Assembly: GCA_964491395.1 (NCBI GenBank)
Contig: CAZBGI010000001.1
Coordinates: 1 to 64,000 of the forward strand
From: SKVR01 sp964491395
GTDB taxonomy: Bacteria > Bacteroidota > Bacteroidia > Bacteroidales > UBA7960
Direction: 5' to 3'
Length of the DNA stretch: 64,000 bases
The notes beneath the pieces are model-generated. The model saw nothing but the letters and a program-made list of their open reading frames with translations, was not told the origin of the DNA and ran no database searches. Numbering within the stretch: the first letter of the stretch is position 1; each line of letters begins with the position of its first letter. Positions 9,489-19,188 of the stretch are shown here, one piece after another. A program made the translations under genes and the position numbers.

Positions 9489-9893
9489 ATGAGCTATTAT
9501 TACAGTATCGTTTTAAGAAAAACCAGTTATGATGCAGCTGTGGAACTTACCACTCAGGAGTTGCAAAAAGAGGGTTTCGGAGTACTTACCCACATCGATG
9601 TTAAAGAAACCCTGAAGAAAAAGATTGATGCCGATTTTAAACCTTACATCATTCTGGGCGCCTGCAATCCACATTTCGCCCACAAGGCACTAAAGGCCGA
9701 GGACAAGCTGGGAGTTTTCCTTCCCTGCAATGTGGTAGTGGAACAGCATGAAGATGGAACCATAGAAGTTTCTGCTGTTGACCCGCATGCCATGATGGCT
9801 TCGGTAACCAATCCTGCTTTGGAAGAACTGGCTGCAGATGTACGTGAAAAACTGCAAAAGGTATTACAGGAAGTAGCTGCCTCGGAAAGCTAA
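9489..9893 (+). CDS. DUF302 domain-containing protein
   Basis: A 134-residue soluble protein. The pattern FxxAVELTxxxLQKEGFGVLTxIDVKxTLKKKID, then YIILGACNPHFAHKAL and a C-terminal VDPHAMM, fits DUF302, a small alpha/beta domain seen in many bacteria. The function is unknown; members often accompany redox or metal genes. It has no signal peptide. It follows the permease by 127 bases on the same strand and faces the alpha-2-macroglobulin gene convergently. Confidence 0.85.
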   Translation: MSYYYSIVLRKTSYDAAVELTTQELQKEGFGVLTHIDVKETLKKKIDADFKPYIILGACNPHFAHKALKAEDKLGVFLPCNVVVEQHEDGTIEVSAVDPHAMMASVTNPALEELAADVREKLQKVLQEVAASES

Positions 9894-10205
9894 GTAAAAA
9901 GAAAAAAAGCGAATCACGTAGTGATTCATTCCTGATTTAATGGGCTTCTGCCGTGGACCACGAACGGTAACCGGTTCACTTTGCCTCAGACGCGGTACTG
10001 TCCGATAAGTTACATATTATCAGACGATCGAGAGGCATCCGCTATGTCCCTGGCATACAAAATGTTGCATCAGATTTAACTAAAAGGACAACTTCCATCT
10101 TTCAAAACACCGCGAAACAGCACTTAAAACAGAAAACCCAGCTTAATTTTTGTCATTTCTGACCGCCATCAAAGTTTATCTTGAAAACACTAATTTTTTG
10201 TAGCT
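9894..10205. other. Convergent intergenic region with one hairpin
   Basis: 312 bases between the DUF302 gene and the end of the alpha-2-macroglobulin gene. Apart from the hairpin at 9911-9927 I see no gene, repeat or RNA structure. Confidence 0.5.
9902..9927 (-). terminator. Candidate intrinsic terminator, minus strand
   Basis: GAATCAC-GTA-GTGATTC forms a perfect 7-bp stem. Read on the minus strand the stem is followed by GCTTTTTTTC, a terminator-like T run. It would stop transcription coming from the alpha-2-macroglobulin gene about 280 bases upstream of it. The short AT-rich stem keeps confidence modest. Confidence 0.5.
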
Positions 10206-13200
10206 CTATTCCTTAACCACCTCTACCCACTGTCCTTTGTTGCGGGCGTAGATGGAAGCATCGTACATGGCTTCTGTATTAAAGGCGGGCAGGTAAAATC
10301 GCCCGGCATACGCAGCAGTAAGCATCACTTTGTAGGTTCGGGATTGTTGGCCGGGCAAATCAAAATAAGTATATACCCTGTCATCGCGAATATCTTCATA
10401 AACCGATATATCCTGCTGAATTGCCCCGGAGGCGGCGTCCATACGAACATTGCCGATTTCCCATCCGGAGGGAAAAATACGTGTAAGGGCCATTTCGCGG
10501 TATTCTCCTCTTATGCCGGGATGAGAGAGGGTAACTTCTGCAATGAAAGAAGTGCCCTGACGCAACCTGCTCACATCGAGGGTTGACCCGTCCAAACCGG
10601 TAAACCTGACACTCATCTCCAGGTTAGCACTTTCAGCCACCTCCTCCCCTGCCCGGGGAATTCCGGAATGGACTACCCTGATAAAAACAGGATTATCGCC
10701 ATTGTTGGCAAAAGATAGTTGTTTTGGGTTTCCCCCTGATGGGATCGTCAATGGGTGCAGAGACACCAGCGAAGTTGTATTCAGATCCTGCATGCTTCCG
10801 CCATCCTGGGCCCATGAGATTTGAATGCCTCCATCAGGAGTTGTTCCCTGATAGAACTCAGCAAGCGCCAGCAGACCAAAGGCAGTAGTTTGCGTGCTAA
10901 GCCAACGAGAAGAAGCAAATTCATCGGCCAGTTCTTTCACCAGCAGAGCGGCATCTTCGCGGCGGTTGAGCTTCATGAGCACCGGAATAATCCGGGCTTT
11001 ATCGCGCAAGGGGTTTCCGAAAGTATAGGAAAGCTGCCGGTAAGGCTCAACCTGTGTTGTAGCCTCTTCCACCAGTTGCCGTGCTGCCTCTTCCTGACCC
11101 GACAACAGGTAGGCGGCTGCCAGTTGCCAGCGAGCCTGTACCGAAAGGGAGGGTTGCTGCCGCAGGCGGTTCATGGCTCCCATCTCCGATTTGTTGGCCA
11201 GGGCAAGGGTGTATAAGCGATATGCCTGCATAAGATCTGAGCCTTGTGTTTCTACATCGGGCACCCAGCGACTGGCCATTTGCTGCTGGAAACGCGCCCA
11301 GTTGTCTGTAAATCCTGCGGGCAATGCAAATCCTTTCTTTTGTGCTTCCAGGGCAAAATGTCCGGCATAGCTGCTTACCCATTCATGGGCTCCTGAAGCA
11401 CCGGGCCACATGACAATCCCCCCGTTAGCGGTTTGCCGTGCCGACAACTTGTTGATCACTGACTCCACATTGGACTGGATCTTCGCTTTTTCATTTTCCG
11501 ACAATTCATAAAATGTCTCGATAAACAATTGTGGAAAGGCTCCCGATACAATCTGCTCTGAACATCCGTGGGGATAGGAAGTAAGAAATCGCAGTCTCTT
11601 CTCCAGGTTGATGGGAGGAATAGAAGCGATCTCCAGGGTAGCTTCACGGGTGCTTTGCATGCCGGAAAAATCAAAACTGAGATCTGCTGTCTCGCTGCCA
11701 TCCAGCACCAGATTTTCAACAGAGGTTTGGCGTGTATTGGGGTTACGAACATCCAGTTCGATATCAAAGGTTACCGTTTCGCTTCCGCTTTTTACGGTAG
11801 CCGATACTTTGGCGATTCCTTCCCTGTTGGGGGTTTCCAGCTCAAACCACACCATTTCATCTCCTGGCTCTCTAAACTCAATGCTGCGGATTCTTTCTCC
11901 CTTAACCGAGAACAGGTCATTGGTTGAAATAGAGATTTGTGCTTGTTTCACCGTCTCATCCAAAGCAAACACATTTACCGGGAAGCTGACTGTTTCGCCC
12001 GGGCCCATCACACGGGGGAGCGTTCCAAGGGCCATGAGCGATTGTCGCACCGGCACAGTTTTCTCAGCATTGCCATAGGCTCCTTCCTGCCCTGCTACCA
12101 CCATTACCCTTACACTTCCTGCATATTGGGGCATGGTAAAAGTGTGGGTTTTGCTTTTGCCTTTGTCGAGGGCAAAAGGACCGAAATGCCTTACAACGGG
12201 TTTGAAACGGGAAGCCCGTTCTCCGGCCACCGGGGGTTGAATAAAATCGTCGCCCCCGGTTGCCAGCAGTCTGGAAAATTCATTTCCAAACGCACCCATT
12301 ACATAATCAAACATATCCCAGGTTTTCACTCCCAGCGCTTCTCGGGCATAGAAGCTGCCATGGGGATCGGGTGTGTGGAAGCGGGTCAAATCCAGCAACC
12401 CTTCATCTACCAGTGCCAGGGTATAGGTCATGGCTCTGCCCTGTTGTTCTTTTACAGTAATATCAACCTCCTGCCCGGGCTTAAGTGCATCCTCCATGAT
12501 GATCTGAGGCTGTAAACGGGTATCAGGATCTTCCACCTTCAAAGGCAAAACGCCATAAAGCCGGATGGGCAAATCGTTGGCAGTCTGGGCATGGGGTTGC
12601 AGCAAAGTAATATGAGCATACACGTTGGGGGCCATTTCCGGGGTCACCTCAATGGAAAACGAGGTATTGTCTTTCCGGGTTTTCACCCATTTGCTTTCCA
12701 GTACTTTCGAACCACTTTCCATACTCACCAGTGCCCTTCCGCCTTCCGAAGAGGGGAAAGTAAACTGCATTTGTTCCCCGGGTTGGTATTGTTCCTTATC
12801 AGCCGTAAAAGTAAGCATGGTAGCAGCCTGCTGCCGGCCATCACGGGGAACTCCCCGCCAGGAGGGCCAGTCGAAATACAGGATATCTCCACTGCGATGG
12901 CCACTTGCAAGATCGGTGACCAGCACAAGGTACCTTCCCCATTCCGGATACTCAATTCCCAAGTTGAAGTGGGTCTGTCCATCTTCAGCATTTATTATTT
13001 CTGTATGAATGGCCTTGTTGTAGGATCCTGATGAGAAATCACCCAGATTCTCATCGGAGGCATCCCACCACCATCTCCAGTTGATTTTATATACATCCAC
13101 CCTCATTCGCGCATCCTGCACCGGATTACCTTCCCGGTCAACATTGACCAGAGCAAGTCGATATATCGAATCGGTTTCCAGGGCACCACTGCCCTCTCTG

Positions 13201-15788
13201 CCCTGAGGTTTTTGCACTCCGGCATACGTGTCATATGAATAGAAAGGTAGATTGAATCTGTCTATGCTGAAGGCTCCCCCTTCTTCAAACACTTTGGTTT
13301 CCACAGTGGCACTGAGCATACCCGGTGCACGGGATTGTACATCAATATCGGCCTTCAACCTTGCCTGTCCTCTTGCATTCAGTCTTCCTTCAAACAAGGG
13401 AAAGGTCTCTCCGGAAAAACTTCGTGTTGGATCATCAAAAACGTAACCGGCAAAATCATCAAATTGCGTTTTTGCAGGATTCAGCGTAGCTGTCACCTCA
13501 GCCCTGAGATTGCGGGCCGTGCCACCATGCAACCATTCAGCTTCCAGGGTGCCGGTATTGGCAGAATATCCCAACAGGGTATTTCCTTCAAAAGCCGTGT
13601 TGATACGCAGGCGGTTGGGCATAATGGTTTCGATGCGCAGGGATTGGGAAAACTCTACTCCCCCCAGTTTTACTGAAGCCGTATAATTGCCGGTGGGTGC
13701 ATCGGAATCCGTTAGGGCAGTAAAGCGGTAAAATCCATTTACACCTTCAGTAGCTACTTTATGAACTACCCTCTGCCCCAATGGGTTGTAGAGTTGAAAA
13801 ACCACCGGATAACCCTCAGGGAGGGTTTGTTGCCGGTCTTCCAGCACAAAATTCAGAAACAGGGTGTCGCCGGGGCGCCAGACTCCCCGTTCTCCATACA
13901 AAAAGCCCTTCAACCCTTTTTGTACACGCTGACCTCCTACATCGAACATGCTCAGGGAAAGGGTATTTCCATCATCTAAACGAAGATAGGCCTTCTGATT
14001 ATTCTTTTCGGCCACAGCCACAAAAGGCACTCCGCGTGATTCTACTGTCGCAAAACCCTGTGCGTCGGTTTCAACGGTTTCCAGCAACTGCTGCTGAAAA
14101 TTGTAAAGACTGATGCGTGTATCACCTACAGGAGAAGCAGACAGCAAATCAGTAACGGTAAAATGAAAAACACCATCATCCTGTTTTTTGGCTATCAGCC
14201 CCAGGTTGGAAGCAAGAATATTCCGGCTGATGGCTGATTGATTGTAAAAATAGGTATTATGGCAAGGGTTGTCCCTTTCACGCCAGTCATAATCATCATA
14301 ATTATAACGCTGAGACTTTCCGTATCCTCCCCAATAACTCACTTCGTCGGAAACCTTTTCCCAGCGGGTATCCAGGGATGCCAGCACAGAAGAAGGATTC
14401 AGGGGCCCACCATCGCAAGGGTAAAGAGAATAGTCTTTGCTGAATGAGAGGTAAACCCGGTAAATGGCTCCGGGATCGGGTGGCAGCACTTCGGCAAGAT
14501 CTAAGGCAAACGGATTCCACTGGTTGAGATTGGTGACCTCACCAGTGGCAAGAGAAAGGGTGCGCCGTGCAACAATTCGACCCACGCGTCTTAGCTGGTC
14601 TTCGCCATCAATTGGGTTGGTTTGTAAAAACTGCAGAATATTATCTTCAAGAATCTGCACTACTTCCACATCTACAGCAGCAAGATTTACAGCTTCAAAA
14701 GGAAACAACAGTTCTCCGGAGGAAGGAGTAATAACACCTCTGCCTGTAAGCCTTACCGCGGGTTTAATATCCTCAAAAACGAATTGCCGGACCAACTTTT
14801 CGTTAAGCCGGTTCCCATTCTCGTCACGCAAAGAGGCTTCTATATTCAGGATTTGCGTTCCATTGAGATCTTCAGGGGGAAAAATCACTATCTCGTTGCC
14901 ATTGATGCGGGTTTTGAGGTTTCGCTGATCGGCAAAATAAACCAGACCGGAAAGGTTCTGTTGTTGCAGGGGTTCAGAAAAATGCAGGGAGATACGCGGT
15001 TCGGGTAGTTGCTCAAACCAGGTATGAATCAATTCGAAGGAACCAGGGGCAGGCAAATGGATTTCCTCCACTCCCTTTTCTTTGGCTTCAACAGGCTTTC
15101 CATTCCATTCGAGGGTCATCCGGGTCTCTCCCTGGCTTCGGGAAAGGTTGTTAATGGTAAACGTATGTTTCCTGTTTTGCTGTTCATGTTTCCACGAAAC
15201 ACTGGCGTCCCGCCCCCCGTTTCTCAGTTTCACCATCTCTCTCACTTTTTCCGGCTCGGCAGCGTCAGCGCTCTCTACAATGCCGGTAAGGCGAATGCGA
15301 TCCTGCTGATTTTCACGGTAGGTTTTAACACTGCGAACATACACGTTGACCGACTGAGGCATGGTAGCAAAGCCAAAAGCGAACTCCCTGAGTTCTTTAT
15401 CCACATTCAATAGAGCAGACAAATCAAATCTGACCTGAAATACCCTGTCATGGGCAAGCGGTTTGGCAGGCCTGAATTCAAGAGTGCGGGTATCTTTCCA
15501 GAATGTTTTACCTTCAACTGAAGGACGAATACGAAATAAATCCCGGGGAACTTCTTTTCCCACTGAAGCAGTATCGGCCACGGGAAAGGCAAACTGCACC
15601 CGGACGGTTTCCTCTGTTGACAAGATGCCCCCGCTGAAGGCACTGATGTAACGACTAAATTCCTTTGCCGGTGGTTCCGGGATACCGGAAACAGAATCGC
15701 GGTCGCAATTATAAAAAATGACAGTTGCCAGCAACAGCAGAGCCCACCGGCCCGATGCTAATGAAACCCGTTTGGTAGCTATCTTCAT
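10206..15788 (-). CDS. Alpha-2-macroglobulin family lipoprotein with thioester motif
   Basis: An 1860-residue secreted lipoprotein. The N-terminus has a signal peptide (WALLLLATVIFYNC) with lipidation at C28 followed by D29. It then has a long series of beta-sandwich (MG) domains and a bait-like central region. In the last third it carries the thioester motif YPHGCSEQ with C1409, E1411 and Q1412, followed by an alpha/alpha toroid and a receptor-like C-terminal domain. Bacterial members (YfhM/MagD type) trap attacking proteases in the periplasm or at the surface, and the Cys-Gln thioester covalently captures them. It is somewhat longer than the E. coli protein (about 1650). Many bacteria encode penicillin-binding protein 1C next to this gene; no pbpC is visible here, so the usual cell-wall-repair pairing is not conserved locally. 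Confidence 0.92.
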   Translation of the reverse strand: MKIATKRVSLASGRWALLLLATVIFYNCDRDSVSGIPEPPAKEFSRYISAFSGGILSTEETVRVQFAFPVADTASVGKEVPRDLFRIRPSVEGKTFWKDTRTLEFRPAKPLAHDRVFQVRFDLSALLNVDKELREFAFGFATMPQSVNVYVRSVKTYRENQQDRIRLTGIVESADAAEPEKVREMVKLRNGGRDASVSWKHEQQNRKHTFTINNLSRSQGETRMTLEWNGKPVEAKEKGVEEIHLPAPGSFELIHTWFEQLPEPRISLHFSEPLQQQNLSGLVYFADQRNLKTRINGNEIVIFPPEDLNGTQILNIEASLRDENGNRLNEKLVRQFVFEDIKPAVRLTGRGVITPSSGELLFPFEAVNLAAVDVEVVQILEDNILQFLQTNPIDGEDQLRRVGRIVARRTLSLATGEVTNLNQWNPFALDLAEVLPPDPGAIYRVYLSFSKDYSLYPCDGGPLNPSSVLASLDTRWEKVSDEVSYWGGYGKSQRYNYDDYDWRERDNPCHNTYFYNQSAISRNILASNLGLIAKKQDDGVFHFTVTDLLSASPVGDTRISLYNFQQQLLETVETDAQGFATVESRGVPFVAVAEKNNQKAYLRLDDGNTLSLSMFDVGGQRVQKGLKGFLYGERGVWRPGDTLFLNFVLEDRQQTLPEGYPVVFQLYNPLGQRVVHKVATEGVNGFYRFTALTDSDAPTGNYTASVKLGGVEFSQSLRIETIMPNRLRINTAFEGNTLLGYSANTGTLEAEWLHGGTARNLRAEVTATLNPAKTQFDDFAGYVFDDPTRSFSGETFPLFEGRLNARGQARLKADIDVQSRAPGMLSATVETKVFEEGGAFSIDRFNLPFYSYDTYAGVQKPQGREGSGALETDSIYRLALVNVDREGNPVQDARMRVDVYKINWRWWWDASDENLGDFSSGSYNKAIHTEIINAEDGQTHFNLGIEYPEWGRYLVLVTDLASGHRSGDILYFDWPSWRGVPRDGRQQAATMLTFTADKEQYQPGEQMQFTFPSSEGGRALVSMESGSKVLESKWVKTRKDNTSFSIEVTPEMAPNVYAHITLLQPHAQTANDLPIRLYGVLPLKVEDPDTRLQPQIIMEDALKPGQEVDITVKEQQGRAMTYTLALVDEGLLDLTRFHTPDPHGSFYAREALGVKTWDMFDYVMGAFGNEFSRLLATGGDDFIQPPVAGERASRFKPVVRHFGPFALDKGKSKTHTFTMPQYAGSVRVMVVAGQEGAYGNAEKTVPVRQSLMALGTLPRVMGPGETVSFPVNVFALDETVKQAQISISTNDLFSVKGERIRSIEFREPGDEMVWFELETPNREGIAKVSATVKSGSETVTFDIELDVRNPNTRQTSVENLVLDGSETADLSFDFSGMQSTREATLEIASIPPINLEKRLRFLTSYPHGCSEQIVSGAFPQLFIETFYELSENEKAKIQSNVESVINKLSARQTANGGIVMWPGASGAHEWVSSYAGHFALEAQKKGFALPAGFTDNWARFQQQMASRWVPDVETQGSDLMQAYRLYTLALANKSEMGAMNRLRQQPSLSVQARWQLAAAYLLSGQEEAARQLVEEATTQVEPYRQLSYTFGNPLRDKARIIPVLMKLNRREDAALLVKELADEFASSRWLSTQTTAFGLLALAEFYQGTTPDGGIQISWAQDGGSMQDLNTTSLVSLHPLTIPSGGNPKQLSFANNGDNPVFIRVVHSGIPRAGEEVAESANLEMSVRFTGLDGSTLDVSRLRQGTSFIAEVTLSHPGIRGEYREMALTRIFPSGWEIGNVRMDAASGAIQQDISVYEDIRDDRVYTYFDLPGQQSRTYKVMLTAAYAGRFYLPAFNTEAMYDASIYARNKGQWVEVVKE

Positions 15789-15915
15789 GATCCTACTGTT
15801 TTAACAGATGATTGAAATTGAAAAGAAAGGTTAAAAGTAGATAAAATATCACTCCCTTCAATGTGAAATTTTATCCGAAAGGCAACCCCACAACAATGTT
15901 TTGCAATAAAAGCGG

Positions 15916-15944
15916 TTGTAATCAAAAGGAAAGCTATAAATTTG
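15916..15944 (+). promoter_or_regulatory. Bacteroidota-type promoter for the glycosyltransferase gene
   Basis: TTG at 15916-15918, an 18-base spacer, then TAAATTTG at 15937-15944, a full match to TAnnTTTG. It lies about 75 bases upstream of the ATG at 16019. Confidence 0.5.
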
Positions 15945-16018
15945 ACCCCGGAAAATCGTGCTGTCCTGTTCATCCTGAAAAAATGAATCCGGCTTCAGAA
16001 ACAAAGAAATAAGGCTTT

Positions 16019-17218
16019 ATGAACCCAAACACAAGAACCATTTGTATGATGTCGAGTCTGCATTCATTGTACGACGACAGAATATACTGGAAAGAAGCCC
16101 TTTCACTGAAAAAAGCGGGTTACCATGTTATACATCTGGCGGTGGGAGATGAAGAACAGGATTTTGTATCTGAGCATGGCATCAGGATGATACAGGTAAA
16201 AAAGTACAAAAAAGGGACAGGCAATCTGTTTTTCAATCACCTTTCCAAGCGATTTTCCACAGACAGTGAATACCGGCAACTGCTGGCTGTTGCGCGGGCG
16301 CTGCAAGCTGATGTATACCATCTGCACGATTTGCAACTCAATAAAATAGCGCGGCAGTTGCAATCACTTCCGCACAAGCCCCGCCTGGTGTATGATGTAC
16401 ACGAACCCTACCCCATTACCATTGCCGATGGCGATTACAAGGGGTTTCTTTTCAAAAGGTTTATGAAACTTTACGCCCGTTACATTTACCATTGGGAGCT
16501 GAAGCGCTCTGCTGTTTACGACATGATCATTGCCACAGAAGAAAACGTGGCAGAGAAGTTTCGCAGGCATTTCCCGTGCAAGAAGGTAGAAATCATTTAC
16601 AATTATTGCGACACCGGGGCGGAAAATTTTCCTGATGTAGCTGAAAAAAAGTACGATTTTATTTATGCCGGGGGGATACGCAGGCGACGGGGTGCCATGG
16701 AAATGCTCAAAGCAGTGAAAGTACTGAAGGAGGGAAACCTGCCGGTGAAATTACTTCTGGTGGGAGTGATTTGCGATGAAGGGCTGGAAGAAGATATGAG
16801 ACAATATCTTACCCGAAACAAACTGGAAGACTGTGTGGAAATAATGCCTCCGATACCCTACCGGCAGGTACTGAAGTTGTATACGGCTTCCCGGTGTGGC
16901 ATAGCCATTTTCAACCGGCAGCTTGTCAACCAAACCATCATGCCCATCAAAACCTTTGAGTACATTGCCTTTGGCCTGCCTGCCGTGTGCAGCGATGTGG
17001 GGCATATGGGGCGCATTACCCGTGAGTACAATACAGGTATTGCCGTTGCTCCGGATCAAATTTCAGAAATTGCCGGGGCCATGAAAAAACTCATTTCAGA
17101 TACTTCATTGTACAGCACACAGAGAAGCAACTGCCTTGTTTTGTATGAGAAAAAGTTTAACTGGAAATACATGGAACAGCACCTGGCAGCGTTATATGAT
17201 ACAATGCTGATAAAATAA
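16019..17218 (+). CDS. Family 4-like glycosyltransferase
   Basis: A 399-residue GT-B fold protein. The N-terminal half has the acceptor-side Rossmann pattern (SLHSLYDDRIYWKEA, then DVYHLHDLQL and RLVYDVHEPYP). The C-terminal half carries the donor-binding pattern of GT4 enzymes: IYAGGIRRRRGAMEML, then KTFEYIAFGLPAVCSDVG with the conserved Glu that holds the nucleotide sugar. It has no membrane helix, so it works at the cytoplasmic face, probably adding a sugar to a lipid-linked glycan. The flippase gene 81 bases downstream on the same strand supports a joint role in surface polysaccharide assembly. Sugar and acceptor are unknown. Confidence 0.88.
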   Translation: MNPNTRTICMMSSLHSLYDDRIYWKEALSLKKAGYHVIHLAVGDEEQDFVSEHGIRMIQVKKYKKGTGNLFFNHLSKRFSTDSEYRQLLAVARALQADVYHLHDLQLNKIARQLQSLPHKPRLVYDVHEPYPITIADGDYKGFLFKRFMKLYARYIYHWELKRSAVYDMIIATEENVAEKFRRHFPCKKVEIIYNYCDTGAENFPDVAEKKYDFIYAGGIRRRRGAMEMLKAVKVLKEGNLPVKLLLVGVICDEGLEEDMRQYLTRNKLEDCVEIMPPIPYRQVLKLYTASRCGIAIFNRQLVNQTIMPIKTFEYIAFGLPAVCSDVGHMGRITREYNTGIAVAPDQISEIAGAMKKLISDTSLYSTQRSNCLVLYEKKFNWKYMEQHLAALYDTMLIK

Positions 17219-17299
17219 TCACTTTTTAAATTAGGGAACCAGAGGGCCGCAATGCCCGGCTTTCGCAACAAATAAGATCGTCGTAGAATCGCAAAACCC

Positions 17300-18751
17300 A
17301 TGCAATACAATACAGACAGGATAAAAAAAGACTTGATATGGTATATAGCAGGGGCATTTTTGCCCATGGCTGTATTGTTGGTGCGATCTCCTGTTTTCAC
17401 CCGGGTTTTCAGCCCCGAAGAATACGGGCAGTATACACTGATAAACCTGATTTTCCTTTACCTGTCGACTTTGAAGCTGGAATGGATTCGCACATCCATC
17501 TGGAGGTATTATATCAAATACAAAAAGCGGGGATTGCAGCAACGATTTCACCATGCGGTGTCTGCTTTTTATATCCTTTCTGCAACCTCCATTCTGCTTG
17601 TAACAGCCATATGGTTCTTTTTTACTCCTAACCCGGACATAAAAAAACTCATTGCTTTTGGGGCTGCCAACCTGCTTACCCAGGAACTTATCACCATAAT
17701 AATGATTACCCAACGAATTGAAGGACGGTCGAAATACTACAACATCATCAACAGTACACGGACAGCAGGTGGATTTCTGTTGTTGTTGATACTGGCTTTT
17801 CGTTTTGATTTTACCATCAGTGCCTTTTTCCTGGCTCCGGCGCTGGTAAATACGATTTACCTGGTTTTCCTACTGCCCAAAAGTAACTTTATCTTTCCAC
17901 CACACTTCGCGATCATCACCGGAAACGATCTTAAACGCTTTGTCCATTATGGATTTACCGGTACTTTGACCATGCTGGCCACTTTTTTGCTTATCTCCAG
18001 CGATCGCTGGGTCATTAACTATTTTCACGGCCTGGATAAAACCGGTATTTACAACCAAACCTATATGCTGGGACAAATGAGTATCATGGCCCTTATTACG
18101 GTACTCAATGCATCTTTCAATCCTTATCTTATCAATAATATTGAACAAAACAAACAAGCGACCAACACCTACGTTTCCAACGTTTTTCGATGGTTTTTCT
18201 ACCTCATTTTTCCCATGGCCGTATATATTTCGTTGTATGCCCGGGAGATTTCCACTTTACTGCTGGGGCCTGAATTCAGAGAGGCCTGGCACATCATCCC
18301 GCTGATAACTTTTGGTTTCATGTTCGAAGGGTTGTGTCACTTCTCATCCATTAAACTCAAATTTTTTAACCGGTTGCGATTTCTTTTCCTGGGGGTATTC
18401 ATCGCAACATTGATAAATCTTTCGCTCAATTTTTATCTGATTCCCAGGATGAATTATACCATTGCAGCCTACACCACCTTGTTCAGTTACCTGGTTCTTT
18501 TCCTGTTTTACTACGTTTCGGCGTCATCCACCTACCTGCATGCCCCCCAAAACAGGAAATTCATTGTTGCCATCATGGGGGTTATGGGATTACAAGTGGG
18601 AATACATTTCATAATAAACCCTTACCTTCCTGATTACCATCCACTGGTCCTGGCAGGGATAGAATTTACTGTATTTGCCATGAGTTACCTGGGGATAACC
18701 CTTCCGCTTTCTCCCCTCAAAGGAGACCTGACCGCAAATAAACAAAACTGA
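17300..18751 (+). CDS. Wzx-like polysaccharide flippase (MOP superfamily)
   Basis: A 483-residue integral membrane protein with about 12-14 helices spread along its length. The start (DLIWYIAGAFLPMAVLLVRSP followed by VFTRVFSPEEYGQYTL) is the typical opening of lipopolysaccharide/O-antigen flippases, where residues FSPEEYG follow helix 1. Proteins of this class turn undecaprenyl-linked oligosaccharides from the inner to the outer leaflet of the cytoplasmic membrane. It follows the glycosyltransferase, and the two may be a small glycan module or the edge of one. No polymerase or ligase gene is present in the window. Confidence 0.88.
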   Translation: MQYNTDRIKKDLIWYIAGAFLPMAVLLVRSPVFTRVFSPEEYGQYTLINLIFLYLSTLKLEWIRTSIWRYYIKYKKRGLQQRFHHAVSAFYILSATSILLVTAIWFFFTPNPDIKKLIAFGAANLLTQELITIIMITQRIEGRSKYYNIINSTRTAGGFLLLLILAFRFDFTISAFFLAPALVNTIYLVFLLPKSNFIFPPHFAIITGNDLKRFVHYGFTGTLTMLATFLLISSDRWVINYFHGLDKTGIYNQTYMLGQMSIMALITVLNASFNPYLINNIEQNKQATNTYVSNVFRWFFYLIFPMAVYISLYAREISTLLLGPEFREAWHIIPLITFGFMFEGLCHFSSIKLKFFNRLRFLFLGVFIATLINLSLNFYLIPRMNYTIAAYTTLFSYLVLFLFYYVSASSTYLHAPQNRKFIVAIMGVMGLQVGIHFIINPYLPDYHPLVLAGIEFTVFAMSYLGITLPLSPLKGDLTANKQN

Positions 18752-18831
18752 TAGCTGATACAGACGTTGTCCCACTTTTCAGGGGTAATAAATATGACAA
18801 AGGGGCTGCTTCAACCAAGCCCATTATTTTG

Positions 18832-18839
18832 TAACTTTG
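18832..18839 (+). promoter_or_regulatory. Candidate -7 element for the small membrane protein/mutL unit
   Basis: TAACTTTG is a full TAnnTTTG match about 60 bases upstream of the ATG at 18900. There is no convincing -33 element. Confidence 0.4.
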
Positions 18840-18899
18840 CACAAAGGAAAACGAAATAAAAATTGGGGTATATGAACGTACCAATGACCGGAGGATAAT

Positions 18900-19166
18900 A
18901 TGGCACTTACATTTTTCAAAACAAATAAAAACAAGCAGTTTGATTACAAACCTGTTTACTGGGACAAGGCAAAAGAAGAACGGGACAAGCGATTGAAAAC
19001 TGCGCTGGAAGAGACCAACAAAGATTACGCAGAAGCATTGCGCGAACGCATGGAATTGCGCTGGAAACGCAACAGTTCGCAGAGTGCCCGGAAAAACGCC
19101 AACCTCAGGGTATTGGCCATTCTGCTGGTAATTGGCCTGGTTTTTTATTACATCTTTCTAACCTGA
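18900..19166 (+). CDS. Small single-pass membrane protein, unknown function
   Basis: An 88-residue protein. The first 65 residues are highly charged and probably helical (KAKEERDKRLKTALEETNKD), and one C-terminal membrane helix spans about 69-87 (VLAILLVIGLVFYYIF). The charged part would face the cytoplasm if the tail is anchored as drawn. I recall small proteins of this type before mutL in other Bacteroidota, but I do not know a function. It ends 22 bases before mutL and is probably co-transcribed with it. Confidence 0.75.
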   Translation: MALTFFKTNKNKQFDYKPVYWDKAKEERDKRLKTALEETNKDYAEALRERMELRWKRNSSQSARKNANLRVLAILLVIGLVFYYIFLT

Positions 19167-19188
19167 AACCGATTTTTCCTCATCATAC

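Noticed and set aside
15785..15973. 62-codon frame upstream of the alpha-2-macroglobulin gene
   Set aside because: Low-complexity, no family pattern, and it runs through the promoter side of the neighbouring genes.
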